Source of the DNA: Mycolicibacterium nivoides
GTDB taxonomy: Bacteria > Actinomycetota > Actinomycetes > Mycobacteriales > Mycobacteriaceae
Direction of reading: 5' to 3'
DNA length: 64,000 nucleotides
NCBI RefSeq assembly: GCF_003855255.1
Contig: NZ_CP034072.1
Coordinates: 5,483,705-5,547,704 of the forward strand
Part shown: positions 1-8,710 of the stretch, in pieces
Layout: every line of letters begins with the position of its first letter
Numbering within the stretch: the first letter of the stretch is position 1
The notes under the pieces: generated by a model
Databases searched by the model: none
The model's input: only the letters and a program-made list of their open reading frames with translations
What the model was told of the DNA's origin: nothing
Program-made: the position numbers and the translations under genes

Positions 1-270
1 GACGATGACGTCGAGGCGGCCCAACCTCATCACACCCGAGTCAACCGCCGACATGACTTCGGCGAGATCACTGATGTCGGCCGTTCCGACGACACAACGC
101 CTGCCACGTTGCCCCACCCGTTCGGCCGTCTCAAGTAGATCGTCGGTGGCCTCAGACCGGTCGAGCGCTATGACATCGGCACCTGTGTCGGCGAAACGTT
201 CGCAATGCACGCGCCCGGTGCCACCACCGGCGCCTGTGACCAGTACGACCTTGCCGGCCAGGTCGGTCAC
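1..270 (-). CDS. Short-chain dehydrogenase/reductase, N-terminal part (cut by window edge)
   Basis: The reverse strand reads from a GTG at 270 into an open frame of 90 codons that runs off the left edge. The start reads VTDLAGKVVLVTGAGGGTGR, a Rossmann glycine-rich TGxGxGxGR motif of the SDR family. The GTG overlaps the TAG stop of the upstream Baeyer-Villiger monooxygenase by one base (TAGTG), so the two genes are probably translationally coupled. The SDR may oxidise or reduce an alcohol/ketone beside the BVMO substrate. The catalytic Tyr-x3-Lys would lie outside the window, so activity cannot be judged. Confidence 0.8.
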   Translation of the reverse strand, partial: MTDLAGKVVLVTGAGGGTGRVHCERFADTGADVIALDRSEATDDLLETAERVGQRGRRCVVGTADISDLAEVMSAVDSGVMRLGRLDVIV

Positions 271-1883
271 TACGGCGCCTTCAACAGATCGAATCCCTTG
301 TATCCCGCTGCCGCTGCCTCGTTGCAGATATCTAGGTATACGCCGAAGCCTCCGATGAACAGCATGAACATCCGAGGCTTACCTGGCACGTTGGCGCCCA
401 TGTACCAGGAGTTGGCCTTGGTGAACAACGTCGCTTCGGCGCGCTGGGCACAGTCAGCGATCCAGTTGTCCACCGCGTCGGCCGTCGGTTCGATTGCCGC
501 GTAGCTGTTCTGCTCGAGATAAGTGATGGCGTCGGCGATCCAGTTCACATGCGCTTCGGCGTGCAGCACCATATTGGCCAGTACCGCAGGCGCTCCGGGG
601 CCCGATACCAGGAACAGGTTGGGGAAGCCGTCGGTACCCAATCCGAGGTAGGTGCGTGGACCGTCGGCCCAGTCGTCCACCAGCTTCTCTCCGCCGCGGC
701 CCACGATGTCGATCTTGGCCAGCGTCCCGGTCATCGCGTCGAATCCGGTGGCCAAGACCAACGCGTCGATAGCGTAGTGCGCGTCAGACGTGTTGATCCC
801 CGACTCGTCGATCGAATCGATCGGCGTGTTTCGGACACTGACCAGCGTGACATTCGGCCGGTTGAACGTCTGGAAATAGTTGGTGTCGGTACAGATCCGT
901 TTCGTGCCGATCGGGTGGTCGCTCGGGATGAGAGCCTCGGCGACATCTGGGTCGTCGATGATGGCACGGATCTTGTTCTCGTAGAACTTGCGAGCTTCTT
1001 CGTTCGCCTCCAGTGAGACCATCTGGTCACTGAAGGTCTTGGAGAACAGAACACCGCCCAATTCCCAACGCTCTTCGAACGCAACACGGCGCTCTTCGGG
1101 CGTCGCTTCCATGGTCAGCTTCGGGTGCGCGACGTGCGGTGAGCCACCGCCGCTGCGCCACGACATCCGGCGTCGCTCGGCGTAGTTGGCCTTGATCTCC
1201 GCGATCTCTTCACCGGTCAGCGGCCGGTTACCCGCCGGCACACTGTAATTCGGGGTGCGCTGGAACACATAGAGCCGTTCGGCCTGTTCGGCGATGATCG
1301 GGATGGACTGGATACCCGACGATCCGGTGCCGATGACGGCGACGCGCTTGCCCGTGAAATCCACACTCTCATGGGGCCAATGGGCTGTGTGGTAGACGTC
1401 TCCGGCGAAGGTGTCCAAGCCCGGGAAGTCGGGGGTCATCGCGGCGGACAGCGGGCCGGTGGCCATCACCACGAACCGCGCGTCAACGGTTTCGCCGGTA
1501 TCGGTGGTGACGGTCCAACGCAGCGTCTGCTCATCGAGCACCGCCGAACTCACCCTGGTCCCGAACGTGATGTCGCGGCGCAGATCGAGCTTGTCGGCGA
1601 CCCAGTTGATGTACTCCAGGATCTCGGACTGGGTGGCGTACTTCTCGGTCCACGTCCATTCCTGTTCGAGTTCGTCAGAGAACGAGTAGCAGTAGTCGAC
1701 ACTCTCGACATCACAACGCGCACCGGGGTAGCGGTTGAAGTACCAGGTGCCACCCACCTCCGGGGCAGCCTCGAAGGCTCGCACCGACAACCCTTGCGAC
1801 CGGAACTTGTGCAACGCGTACAGGCCACCGAAACCGGCGCCCACCACCACAACATCTACGACGCTCATCGATCCACTGCTCAC
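270..1883 (-). CDS. Type I Baeyer-Villiger / flavin-containing monooxygenase
   Basis: A 537-residue FAD- and NADPH-dependent monooxygenase. An FAD dinucleotide motif GAGFGG lies at residues 15-20 and a second Rossmann motif GTGSSG at 185-190. Between them is the BVMO fingerprint FxGxxxHxxxW(P/D), read as FAGDVYHTAHWP at 159-170. Type I BVMOs insert oxygen next to a ketone to give esters or lactones. The assigned start is GTG at 1883; ATG at 1868 (MSVVDVVVVG) is equally possible because neither has a clear ribosome binding site. It is coupled downstream to an SDR and is divergent from the KshB-like reductase. An oxo-steroid or terpenoid ketone substrate is inferred from the neighbours only. 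Confidence 0.88.
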   Translation of the reverse strand: MSSGSMSVVDVVVVGAGFGGLYALHKFRSQGLSVRAFEAAPEVGGTWYFNRYPGARCDVESVDYCYSFSDELEQEWTWTEKYATQSEILEYINWVADKLDLRRDITFGTRVSSAVLDEQTLRWTVTTDTGETVDARFVVMATGPLSAAMTPDFPGLDTFAGDVYHTAHWPHESVDFTGKRVAVIGTGSSGIQSIPIIAEQAERLYVFQRTPNYSVPAGNRPLTGEEIAEIKANYAERRRMSWRSGGGSPHVAHPKLTMEATPEERRVAFEERWELGGVLFSKTFSDQMVSLEANEEARKFYENKIRAIIDDPDVAEALIPSDHPIGTKRICTDTNYFQTFNRPNVTLVSVRNTPIDSIDESGINTSDAHYAIDALVLATGFDAMTGTLAKIDIVGRGGEKLVDDWADGPRTYLGLGTDGFPNLFLVSGPGAPAVLANMVLHAEAHVNWIADAITYLEQNSYAAIEPTADAVDNWIADCAQRAEATLFTKANSWYMGANVPGKPRMFMLFIGGFGVYLDICNEAAAAGYKGFDLLKAP

Positions 1884-2014
1884 AGGGCGAACGGTAGGCG
1901 CCGATCACGCACGTGACCGCCACAGTTCCCGGTCACCGGACCGCGAGACCTGACGTCCCGACCACCGGAATCGGCGGATTGCCTCATCGGCCGTGTCGGC
2001 GAGAATCTCCGCCC

Positions 2015-3079
2015 ATGACCGACCCGAGCCTCCAGACCAGACGGAGCGTCGTTGTCACGGTGGCCGATGTCATCGATGAAAGCCCCGACGCTCGATCTCT
2101 GGTCTTCACCGTGCCGCAGGACCAGCAGGAGCAATTCTCTTATCGGCCCGGACAATTCCTGACGTTGCGGGTACCAAGCGAGCTGACCGGATCGGTGGCC
2201 CGGTGCTACTCACTCGCCAGCTCACCGCACACCGATCCCGCCCCCAAGGTGACGGTCAAGCGCACCGCCGACGGCTACGGTTCGAATTGGTTGTGCGACA
2301 ACGTCGATGTCGGCGACACCCTCGAGGTACTGCCGCCTTCGGGGTTGTTCACCCCGGCAAGCCTCGACACCGACTTTCTGTTGTGGGCAGCGGGCAGCGG
2401 TATCACTCCGGTGATGTCGATCTTGAAGTCGGTGTTGTCGGCCGGCACCGGGCGGGTGGTCCTGTGTTACGCCAACCGCGACGAACGCTCGGTGATCTTC
2501 GCCGGCGAACTACGCGAACTCGCCGCCCGCTACGCAGGCCGACTGACGGTGCTGCACTGGCTGGAATCGATTCAGGGCCTGCCGACCCGCGCGCAGCTGA
2601 GCGGATTCGCCCACACCGTTTTCGCCGGGTCCACGGGCTTCGAGGCCTTCGTCTGCGGGCCGGCTCCGTTCATGGCGGTCATCAAGGAGACTCTTCTCGA
2701 GGCCGGTGTCGAGCGGGACCGGATTCACCTCGAGGTGTTCCAGTCGCTGTCCGGTGACCCGTTCGCCGATGACACCACCGCACCGGCAACAGATTCCGAC
2801 GAAGATGACGCCGCCGACCTTCAGGTCGATCTGGACGGCACCAGTCACCGGCTGAGGTGGCCGCGCCAGGCGACGTTGGTCGACGTGTTGATCCGCTCGG
2901 GTGTCGACGTTCCGTATTCCTGCAAGGAGGGACAGTGCGGATCGTGCGCGGCCACGGTGGTTCGCGGCGAGGTGGACATGGCTGCCTGCGACATTCTCGA
3001 ACCCGAGGATATCGCCGACGGGGTGATCCTCGGCTGCCAGGCACGTCCGGTCTCCGACGACGTCCACGTCGAGTTCTGA
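2015..3079 (+). CDS. kshB: KshB-type ferredoxin reductase (FAD / 2Fe-2S)
   Basis: A 354-residue reductase that would pass electrons from NAD(P)H to an oxygenase. An N-terminal FAD domain carries RCYSLASSP, an NAD domain carries GSGITPVMS, and a C-terminal plant-type 2Fe-2S domain carries CKEGQCGSC plus a distal cysteine (GCQARP). Order, length and remembered sequence (YANRDERSVIF, LTVLHWLESIQGLP) match KshB, the reductase of 3-ketosteroid 9alpha-hydroxylase (about 358 residues in M. tuberculosis). ATG at 2015 is chosen because upstream codons (frame open from 1913) have no family similarity. A KshA-like partner lies far away at 40626-41771. It heads the run with the HsaA- and HsaC-like genes. 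Confidence 0.85.
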   Translation: MTDPSLQTRRSVVVTVADVIDESPDARSLVFTVPQDQQEQFSYRPGQFLTLRVPSELTGSVARCYSLASSPHTDPAPKVTVKRTADGYGSNWLCDNVDVGDTLEVLPPSGLFTPASLDTDFLLWAAGSGITPVMSILKSVLSAGTGRVVLCYANRDERSVIFAGELRELAARYAGRLTVLHWLESIQGLPTRAQLSGFAHTVFAGSTGFEAFVCGPAPFMAVIKETLLEAGVERDRIHLEVFQSLSGDPFADDTTAPATDSDEDDAADLQVDLDGTSHRLRWPRQATLVDVLIRSGVDVPYSCKEGQCGSCAATVVRGEVDMAACDILEPEDIADGVILGCQARPVSDDVHVEF

Positions 3080-3177
3080 GCCGTCCGTCCCCACGTTTCC
3101 ACTGACCGGGATTGGCCCCCGCCGCCCGGATCAAAGCGGTACACCATCAGTACAGCCCTCGACGATAGGACCGAACC

Positions 3178-4359
3178 ATGACTGAGCGCGTAATCGACCG
3201 GGTGCGCGACCTCGCCGACCAGTTGCGCCACCAGGGCGCCGAAGCCGAGAAGATCGGCAAGCTCACCGACGAGACCGTCAAGATGATGAAGGCGGCGGGA
3301 AACATCCGCCTGTTGCAGCCCAAGGCTCACGGCGGCTTGGAGGTCCATCCGCGCGAGTTCGCCGAGACCGTGATGGCCACCGCGGCACTGGACCCTTCGG
3401 CCGGATGGATCAACGGCGTGGTGGGCGTGCACCCGTACCAGCTCGCCTACGCCGACCCGAAGGTCGCCGCCGAGATCTGGGCCGAGGACGTCGACACCTG
3501 GGTCGCGTCTCCCTATGCGCCGCAGGGTGTGGCCACGCCCGTCGACGGGGGCTACATCTTCAACGGCCGCTGGCAGTTCAGCTCGGGCACCGATCACTGC
3601 GACTGGATCTTCCTGGGCGCGATGCTCGGTGACGGCGAGGGCAAACCACTGATGCCGCCGCAGATGCTGCACATGATCCTGCCGCGCCAGGACTACGAGA
3701 TCGTGGAGGACTCGTGGAATGTCGTGGGGCTGCGCGGAACCGGCTCCAAGGACGTCATTGTCAAGGATGCGTTCGTACCGACGTACCGGACGATGGACGC
3801 GATGAAGGTCATGGACGGCACCGCCCAGCGCGAGGCCGGGATGACCGAAACGCTGTACCTGATGCCGTGGTCGACGATGTTCCCTCTCGGCATCAGCTCG
3901 GCGACCATCGGCATCGCCGAGGGCGCCCTGGCCGCTGCGCTCGATTATCAGCGTGAGCGGGTCAACTCCAGCGGCGTGGCGATCAAGGACGACCCCTACG
4001 TCATGTATGCGATCGGTGAAGCCGCCGCGGACATCAACGCGGCCCGCCAGGAGCTGCTGGCCAACGCCGACCGCATCTACGACATCGTCGATTCGGGCAA
4101 GGAAGTGTCGTTCGAGGACCGGGCCGCGGGCCGGCGCACTCAGGTGCGGGCGGTGTGGCGCGCGGTGTCGGCGGTCGACGAGATCTTCGCCCGCTGCGGC
4201 GGCAATGCCGCGCGGATGGACAAACCGCTGCAACGGTATTGGCGTGATGTGCATGTCGGCCAGGCCCACGCGATTCACGTTCCGAGCACGGTCTATCACG
4301 CGTCGGCCCTCAGTTCGCTGGGCGTGGACCCGCAGGGCCCGCTTCGGGCGATGATCTGA
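3178..4359 (+). CDS. HsaA-like flavin-dependent monooxygenase (acyl-CoA dehydrogenase fold)
   Basis: A 393-residue protein of the HsaA/HpaH class. HsaA hydroxylates 3-HSA, the A-ring phenol of the opened steroid, using reduced flavin from HsaB. It has the HsaA-like segments LLQPKAHGG, SAGWINGVVGVH, SSGTDHCDW, VVGLRGTGSKDV and the C-terminal QRYWRDVHVGQAHA. Length equals the family norm (about 394). The sequence is clearly diverged from my memory of HsaA of M. tuberculosis, so it is probably a paralogue with a related phenolic substrate. AGGA lies 6 bases before the ATG. It sits 13 bp upstream of the extradiol dioxygenase, giving hydroxylation then ring cleavage. A reductase candidate is at 44394-44930. 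Confidence 0.82.
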   Translation: MTERVIDRVRDLADQLRHQGAEAEKIGKLTDETVKMMKAAGNIRLLQPKAHGGLEVHPREFAETVMATAALDPSAGWINGVVGVHPYQLAYADPKVAAEIWAEDVDTWVASPYAPQGVATPVDGGYIFNGRWQFSSGTDHCDWIFLGAMLGDGEGKPLMPPQMLHMILPRQDYEIVEDSWNVVGLRGTGSKDVIVKDAFVPTYRTMDAMKVMDGTAQREAGMTETLYLMPWSTMFPLGISSATIGIAEGALAAALDYQRERVNSSGVAIKDDPYVMYAIGEAAADINAARQELLANADRIYDIVDSGKEVSFEDRAAGRRTQVRAVWRAVSAVDEIFARCGGNAARMDKPLQRYWRDVHVGQAHAIHVPSTVYHASALSSLGVDPQGPLRAMI

Positions 4360-4372
4360 GAGGACAGCTCAT

Positions 4373-5281
4373 ATGGGACTGATCAAGAGCCTCGGCTACG
4401 TCACCGTCGCCGCCTCTGATATCGAACGCTGGCGGCACTTCGCCTTCAACGTGCTCGGCTTCGCCACCGGTACCGGGCCCGACGAGTCCGCGTTGTACCT
4501 GCGGATGGATGAGCGCGCCGCCCGCATCATCGTCGTGCCCAGAGACGTCGACAAGATCCTGACCGTCGGGTGGGAGGTGCGCGACCACGCCGATCTGGAG
4601 CGGGTGAAGGCAGCGCTCGATGCCGCGGGCGTGCCCTTCAAGCAGCTCTCGCTCGAAGAGACGGACGCCCGACGGGTCGAAGAGGCCATCGCGTTCGAGG
4701 ATCCTGCCGGCACGGCGCTGGAGGTGTTCCACGGCCCGGTGCTCGACCACTCCCCGGTGATCACGCCCTTCGGCGCGAAGTTCGTCACCGGCGATCAGGG
4801 GCTCGGGCATGTGGTGTTGCCTGCACTCGACGTCAACGGATTGTTCGAGTTCTACACCGAGGTACTGGGTTTCAAGTCCCGTGGAGCCTTCCGCGTTCCG
4901 GTGCCGCCGGAGTTCGGACCGGTGCGGGTCCGATTCATGGGCGTCAACGAGCGCCATCACAGCCTGGCGATCTGTCCCGCCCAGACGCTGCGCGATCCGG
5001 GCCTCATCCATCTCATGGTCGAGGCCGACACCCTCGATGCCGTGGGCCAGGCCCTCGACCGGGTCAACGCCGAGGGCTTCCAACTGTCGTCGACACTGGG
5101 TCGGCACACCAACGACAAGATGGTGTCGTTCTACGTGCGCGCTCCGGGCGACTGGGATATCGAGTTCGGCACCGAGGGCATGCGGGTCGACGAAACCTAT
5201 TACACGGCAGAGGAAATCACCGCTGACAGCTACTGGGGACACCAGTGGGTCACCGATCTTCCGAAGGCCATGCAACCGTGA
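4373..5281 (+). CDS. HsaC-like type I extradiol ring-cleavage dioxygenase
   Basis: A 302-residue two-domain vicinal-oxygen-chelate protein, the size of HsaC/BphC (about 300). The C-terminal catalytic half has the Fe(II) ligands expected for this family: His146 (GLGHVVLP), His213 (LIHLMVE) and Glu264 (DWDIEFGTEG). It also has the active-site His195/196 pair (ERHHSLAI) and Tyr254. It should open a catechol between C4 and C5. GAGAGGA lies before the ATG. Its stop overlaps the GTG of the next flavoprotein (GTGA). It follows the HsaA-like gene, so the pair reads as phenol hydroxylation then meta-cleavage. No HsaD-type hydrolase follows. Confidence 0.88.
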   Translation: MGLIKSLGYVTVAASDIERWRHFAFNVLGFATGTGPDESALYLRMDERAARIIVVPRDVDKILTVGWEVRDHADLERVKAALDAAGVPFKQLSLEETDARRVEEAIAFEDPAGTALEVFHGPVLDHSPVITPFGAKFVTGDQGLGHVVLPALDVNGLFEFYTEVLGFKSRGAFRVPVPPEFGPVRVRFMGVNERHHSLAICPAQTLRDPGLIHLMVEADTLDAVGQALDRVNAEGFQLSSTLGRHTNDKMVSFYVRAPGDWDIEFGTEGMRVDETYYTAEEITADSYWGHQWVTDLPKAMQP

Positions 5282-6744
5282 CGCCCACCGACGACATCCT
5301 GCCGATCCCGGTCAGCGCGGTCACCGAGTGGGCCGACGAGGCCGACGTGGTGATCGCCGGTTATGGCGTTGCCGGCGCCGCCGCCGCAGTGGAGGCGGCC
5401 CGCGCAGGCGCCGACGTGCTGGTACTCGAACGCACCGGCTCATGGGGCGGAGCCGCCTCGATGGCAGGCGGCTTCATCTACCTCGGCGGTGGGACCGAGA
5501 TCCAAAAGGCCTGCGGGTTCGAAGATTCCGTCGACAACATGGCAGCGTTTCTCAACGCGGCGATGGGGCCCGGCGCTGATGCCGCGCGCATCGCGGATTA
5601 CTGCCGAGGCAGCGTCGCGCATTTCGACTGGCTCGTGGGCTGCGGGGTGCCGTTCAAAGCCGAGTTCTTCGGCGAGCCCGGTTGGGAGCCCATGGGCGAC
5701 CAGGGGCTCATGTACAGCGGTGGGGAGAACTCGTACCCGTTCAACACCATCGCAACGCCGGCTCCGCGTGGGCACGTCCCGCAGATGCAGAACAAGAAGC
5801 AGGGCGAGTCCAGCGCGGGTTTCATGCTGATGAAAGGCCTCGTCGACACTGCGACCGCGGTCGGGGCGCGCTCGCTCTATGACGTGCGGGTGCAGTCGCT
5901 GATCGTCGAGTCAGACGGCCGCGTCGCCGGCATTCGGACCCGGCGCTACGGCACCGTGCTGGATATCCGGGCCCGACGTGGAGTTGTGCTGGCCACTGGC
6001 AGTTTCGCCTACAACGACGCCATGGTCGCCAGGTACGCCCCGCGCATCGCCGGGCGCCCGGCCGCCTCGATCGAACAGCACGACGGGCAGGCCATCCGGA
6101 TGGCGCAGGCGCTCGGTGCCGATCTGGCGCACATGGACGCTACCGAGGTCGCCCTGTTCATCGATCCCCAGCAGTTGGTGCGCGGGATTCTGGTCAACGA
6201 ACGTGGTCAGCGCTACGTCGCCGAGGACACCTATCCCGGCCGAGCCGGCCAGTTGACGCTGTATCACCAGAACAACACGGCCTATCTGATCATCGACGGC
6301 GATGCCCAGGATGAGGCGATGGCCTCGCTCTCTCCCCAGCTGATGATGCGGCCGCCGACTTGGGTCGCCGACACCGTCGCCGACCTCGAGGCTGAGATCG
6401 GCCTGCCACCGAACTCGCTGCAAGCCACCGTCGATGCCTACAACGAGGCAGCGGCTCGCGGCGAGGACCCGCTGCTGCACAAGAAGCCGCAGTGGCTCAA
6501 GCCGATCAAGTCCCCGGTCGGCGCCATCGATCTTCGCGAGAGCACCGGCGGTTTCACCCTCGGCGGGCTGCACACCACCCTCGACGCCGAGGTGCTGCAC
6601 AGCAGTGGCGACCCCATTCCCGGGCTGTTCGCCGCTGGGCGCTGCACCGCCGGTCTGGCCGCCTGGGGATATGCCAGCGGCGTGTCACTGGGTGACGGGA
6701 GTTTCTACGGCCGGCGCGCCGGCCGGGCCGCGGCAGAGGCATAG
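5278..6744 (+). CDS. KstD/fumarate-reductase-type FAD dehydrogenase
   Basis: A 488-residue flavoprotein. The N-terminal FAD motif reads GYGVAGAAAAVEAARAG, followed by the GGxxxxxGGFIYLGGG segment. The C-terminal region has GGFTLGGLHTTLDAEVL and FAAGRCTAGLA as in 3-ketosteroid dehydrogenase / flavocytochrome c relatives. It would introduce or remove a double bond in a keto-cyclic substrate. The GTG at 5278 overlaps the stop of the dioxygenase by 4 bp (GTGA) and is preferred over the ATG at 5245, which would lie inside the upstream gene. It is shorter than the KstD at 41874-43577 and lacks the typical KstD ending, so Delta1-dehydrogenation is not assured. Confidence 0.75.
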   Translation: MTPTDDILPIPVSAVTEWADEADVVIAGYGVAGAAAAVEAARAGADVLVLERTGSWGGAASMAGGFIYLGGGTEIQKACGFEDSVDNMAAFLNAAMGPGADAARIADYCRGSVAHFDWLVGCGVPFKAEFFGEPGWEPMGDQGLMYSGGENSYPFNTIATPAPRGHVPQMQNKKQGESSAGFMLMKGLVDTATAVGARSLYDVRVQSLIVESDGRVAGIRTRRYGTVLDIRARRGVVLATGSFAYNDAMVARYAPRIAGRPAASIEQHDGQAIRMAQALGADLAHMDATEVALFIDPQQLVRGILVNERGQRYVAEDTYPGRAGQLTLYHQNNTAYLIIDGDAQDEAMASLSPQLMMRPPTWVADTVADLEAEIGLPPNSLQATVDAYNEAAARGEDPLLHKKPQWLKPIKSPVGAIDLRESTGGFTLGGLHTTLDAEVLHSSGDPIPGLFAAGRCTAGLAAWGYASGVSLGDGSFYGRRAGRAAAEA

Positions 6745-6784
6745 CCGCTGGTCATTGCCGCGCCTGCAACTTGATATCGCCTCA

Positions 6785-6810
6785 CCCCCGCCGCATTGCG
6801 GCGGGGGTTT
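6785..6810 (+). terminator. Rho-independent-like terminator after the 2015-6744 gene run
   Basis: A perfect 10-bp inverted repeat, CCCCCGCCGC at 6785-6794 and GCGGCGGGGG at 6798-6807 with an ATT loop, is followed by TTT. It lies 41 bp after the stop of the flavoprotein gene and before the IclR gene, so it likely ends the kshB-hsaA-hsaC-like transcript. Confidence 0.85.
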
Positions 6811-6873
6811 CGGCATGACCCCGCTCGCATTCGTTCGTTCATGTGACAGTACCCACATCGATATGCTACAAAC

Positions 6874-6897
6874 AGTCATATGACTAATAGTCATATG
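6874..6897. promoter_or_regulatory. Repeated palindromic operator upstream of the IclR gene
   Basis: AGTCATATGACT (6874-6885) is a perfect 12-bp palindrome. Nine of its bases, AGTCATATG, are repeated at 6889-6897, 15 bases further on. A possible promoter (TGTGAC at 6843, TACAAA at 6867) precedes it. The position, 36 bp before the IclR start, fits autoregulation by the IclR protein. This is inference from layout only. Confidence 0.6.
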
Positions 6898-6932
6898 CCG
6901 CCCAGGCATGAAGCTCTATGTGGGAGGTCCTC

Positions 6933-7790
6933 ATGACAATGGCTGCCGAGAAGACAATGGCTGCCGAGAAGCCGGGTGAGACGCCCAGCGCTGTCATCGA
7001 CCGGGTTTCCCTGGTTCTCGATGTCTTCGAGGGATCTGCCCGACTGACGTTGGCCGAGATCGTGCGCCGGACCGGTCTGCCACGATCGTCGGCCCACCGC
7101 CTCCTCGAGCGCCTGGTGCATCTTCGTTGGCTCCGGCGAGACGGCCGCGACTACGAGTTGGGCATGCGACTCGTCGAACTGGGATCACTGGCGCTGCACC
7201 AGGACCGCATCCACCGTGCCGCGATCCCCTTGCTTCGCGATCTGCACAGGGCCACCGGACTGGTCGTCCACCTGGCGGTACTCGACGGATCCGACGTCGT
7301 ATACCTGGAGAAGATCGGCGGTCAGATGGTGGCAGCCATTCCGACACGTATCGGGGGTCGGCAGCCCGCACACTGTACGGCGGTGGGCAAGGCGATCCTG
7401 GCCGACAATTCATCGGTCGAGGTCAATCTGGCCTCGCGGTTGACGCGGTTTTCGATCAGCACGGAACGGCAGCTGGAAGCCGAGTTGGCAAAGGTCCGTG
7501 CCCACGGCGTCGCATTCGAGCGGGAGGAATCGCTCACCGGATTCGGTTGTGTGGCAGCACCGATCGGTCCGGCAGGCGCAGCCGTCGCGGCGGTGTCGGT
7601 GTGTGGTCCGATGAGCCGGATGGCATTCGACCAGCGACTGGCTGCCCCGGTGCGGATGACGGCCATGGGCATCTGGCGCAATGCCGAAGATGGGCCTCAT
7701 CGCGTGGTCCCCACCTTGCAGCCCGTCCGGCCACTCCGCGTCGGCAGCACCGTCGGGCCGCGGACCTCGGCCACCTTGGTCCCGGCATGA
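6933..7790 (+). CDS. IclR-family transcriptional regulator
   Basis: A 285-residue regulator. The N-terminal winged helix-turn-helix (about residues 22-80) includes LTLAEIVRRTGLPRSSAHRLLERL. The C-terminal IclR effector domain has VAAIPTRIGGRQPAHCTAVGKAIL and the late FGCVAAPIG segment. GGGAGGT at 6922-6928 sits 4 bases before the ATG at 6933, so this start is preferred to ATG 6918. The first residues come from a perfect 18-bp tandem duplication. The stop overlaps the ATG of the esterase (ATGA), so regulator and esterase are co-transcribed. It likely senses a pathway intermediate and controls this locus through the palindrome at 6874-6897. Confidence 0.9.
   Translation: MTMAAEKTMAAEKPGETPSAVIDRVSLVLDVFEGSARLTLAEIVRRTGLPRSSAHRLLERLVHLRWLRRDGRDYELGMRLVELGSLALHQDRIHRAAIPLLRDLHRATGLVVHLAVLDGSDVVYLEKIGGQMVAAIPTRIGGRQPAHCTAVGKAILADNSSVEVNLASRLTRFSISTERQLEAELAKVRAHGVAFEREESLTGFGCVAAPIGPAGAAVAAVSVCGPMSRMAFDQRLAAPVRMTAMGIWRNAEDGPHRVVPTLQPVRPLRVGSTVGPRTSATLVPA
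6936..6971 (+). repeat. Perfect 18-bp tandem duplication in the IclR N-terminus
   Basis: ACAATGGCTGCCGAGAAG occurs twice with no gap (6936-6953 and 6954-6971), giving a repeated TMAAEK peptide. It also duplicates an in-frame ATG, so a second possible start exists at 6957 within the repeat. Confidence 0.95.
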
Positions 7791-8710
7791 CGCTCGATCC
7801 ACAGATCGCCGGATTGATCGAGGCACTGGATTCAGGCTTCCCACCGGTGCACACGATGACCGGCGCGCAGGCCCGCGCCGCGATCCACAGCCGGTTCGTC
7901 GCCAACCCCCAGCCCGAGCCGGTGGCCTCGGTTGCCGACCACCAGGTACCTGTCGACAACGGTCGTATCGATGTGAGGGTCTACCGTCCCGATGCATCCG
8001 AACCGCTGCCGCTGCTGGTGTACGCCCATGGCGGCGGATTCGTGTTCTGCGATCTCGACAGCCACGACGGGCTTTGCCGCAACCTTGCCAATCTCGTTCC
8101 GGCTGTGGTGGTTTCGGTGGACTACCGGCTTGCCCCCGAGCACCGCTGGCCGACCGCCGCCGAGGACCTCTATGCCGCCACCCGCTGGGCGGTCGATCAT
8201 GCAGCCGATTTCGGCGCCGACCCGTCACGCGTCGTGGTGGGCGGCGACAGCGCAGGAGGCAACCTCGCTGCAGTGACCACCTTGATGGCCCGCGACCGCG
8301 GTGGGCCGAACCTGGCGGCACAACTCCTGCTGTACCCGGTGATCTCCGCGGTTTTCGATACCGACTCCTACCGGCTGTTCGGCCGGGGCTTCTACAATCC
8401 GCGCCCGGCACTGCAGTGGTACTGGGACCAGTACGTCCCCCAGGTCGGAGACCGGCAAAACCCTTACGCCTCACCGTTACACGGCGACCTCCATGGCTTG
8501 CCGCCGGCCGTCGTGATTCTCGCCGGCCACGATCCCCTGCGTGACGAAGGCATCGCCTATGCCGACGCGTTGGAGGCGGCCGGGGTGCCCGTAAGCCGGC
8601 GCCCCTTCGAGGGGGGCATCCACGGTTTCATGACGATGCCGATGCTCGACATCGCCCACCAGGCCCGGCGAGAGGCCAGCCGGGCGCTAGGTGACCTGCT
8701 CGGCGCTTAG
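7787..8710 (+). CDS. HSL-family alpha/beta hydrolase (esterase)
   Basis: A 307-residue esterase/lipase of the hormone-sensitive-lipase type. It has the oxyanion motif HGGGF, the nucleophile motif GDSAGG with its serine, a late Asp (GHDPLRDE) and a His (GGIHGF), giving a full catalytic triad. The ATG at 7787 overlaps the IclR stop (ATGA). The open frame extends far upstream to 7127 but that part runs through the IclR gene. Its end overlaps the convergent OYE gene by 24 bp. Next to BVMOs, a plausible role is hydrolysis of the ester formed by oxygen insertion; this is inference. Confidence 0.88.
   Translation: MTLDPQIAGLIEALDSGFPPVHTMTGAQARAAIHSRFVANPQPEPVASVADHQVPVDNGRIDVRVYRPDASEPLPLLVYAHGGGFVFCDLDSHDGLCRNLANLVPAVVVSVDYRLAPEHRWPTAAEDLYAATRWAVDHAADFGADPSRVVVGGDSAGGNLAAVTTLMARDRGGPNLAAQLLLYPVISAVFDTDSYRLFGRGFYNPRPALQWYWDQYVPQVGDRQNPYASPLHGDLHGLPPAVVILAGHDPLRDEGIAYADALEAAGVPVSRRPFEGGIHGFMTMPMLDIAHQARREASRALGDLLGA

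Noticed and set aside
2845..4299. 484-codon antisense frame across the kshB/hsaA-like genes
   Set aside because: It is rich in Arg, Gly and His from high-GC reverse reading and has no domain; both genes on the other strand are clear family members.
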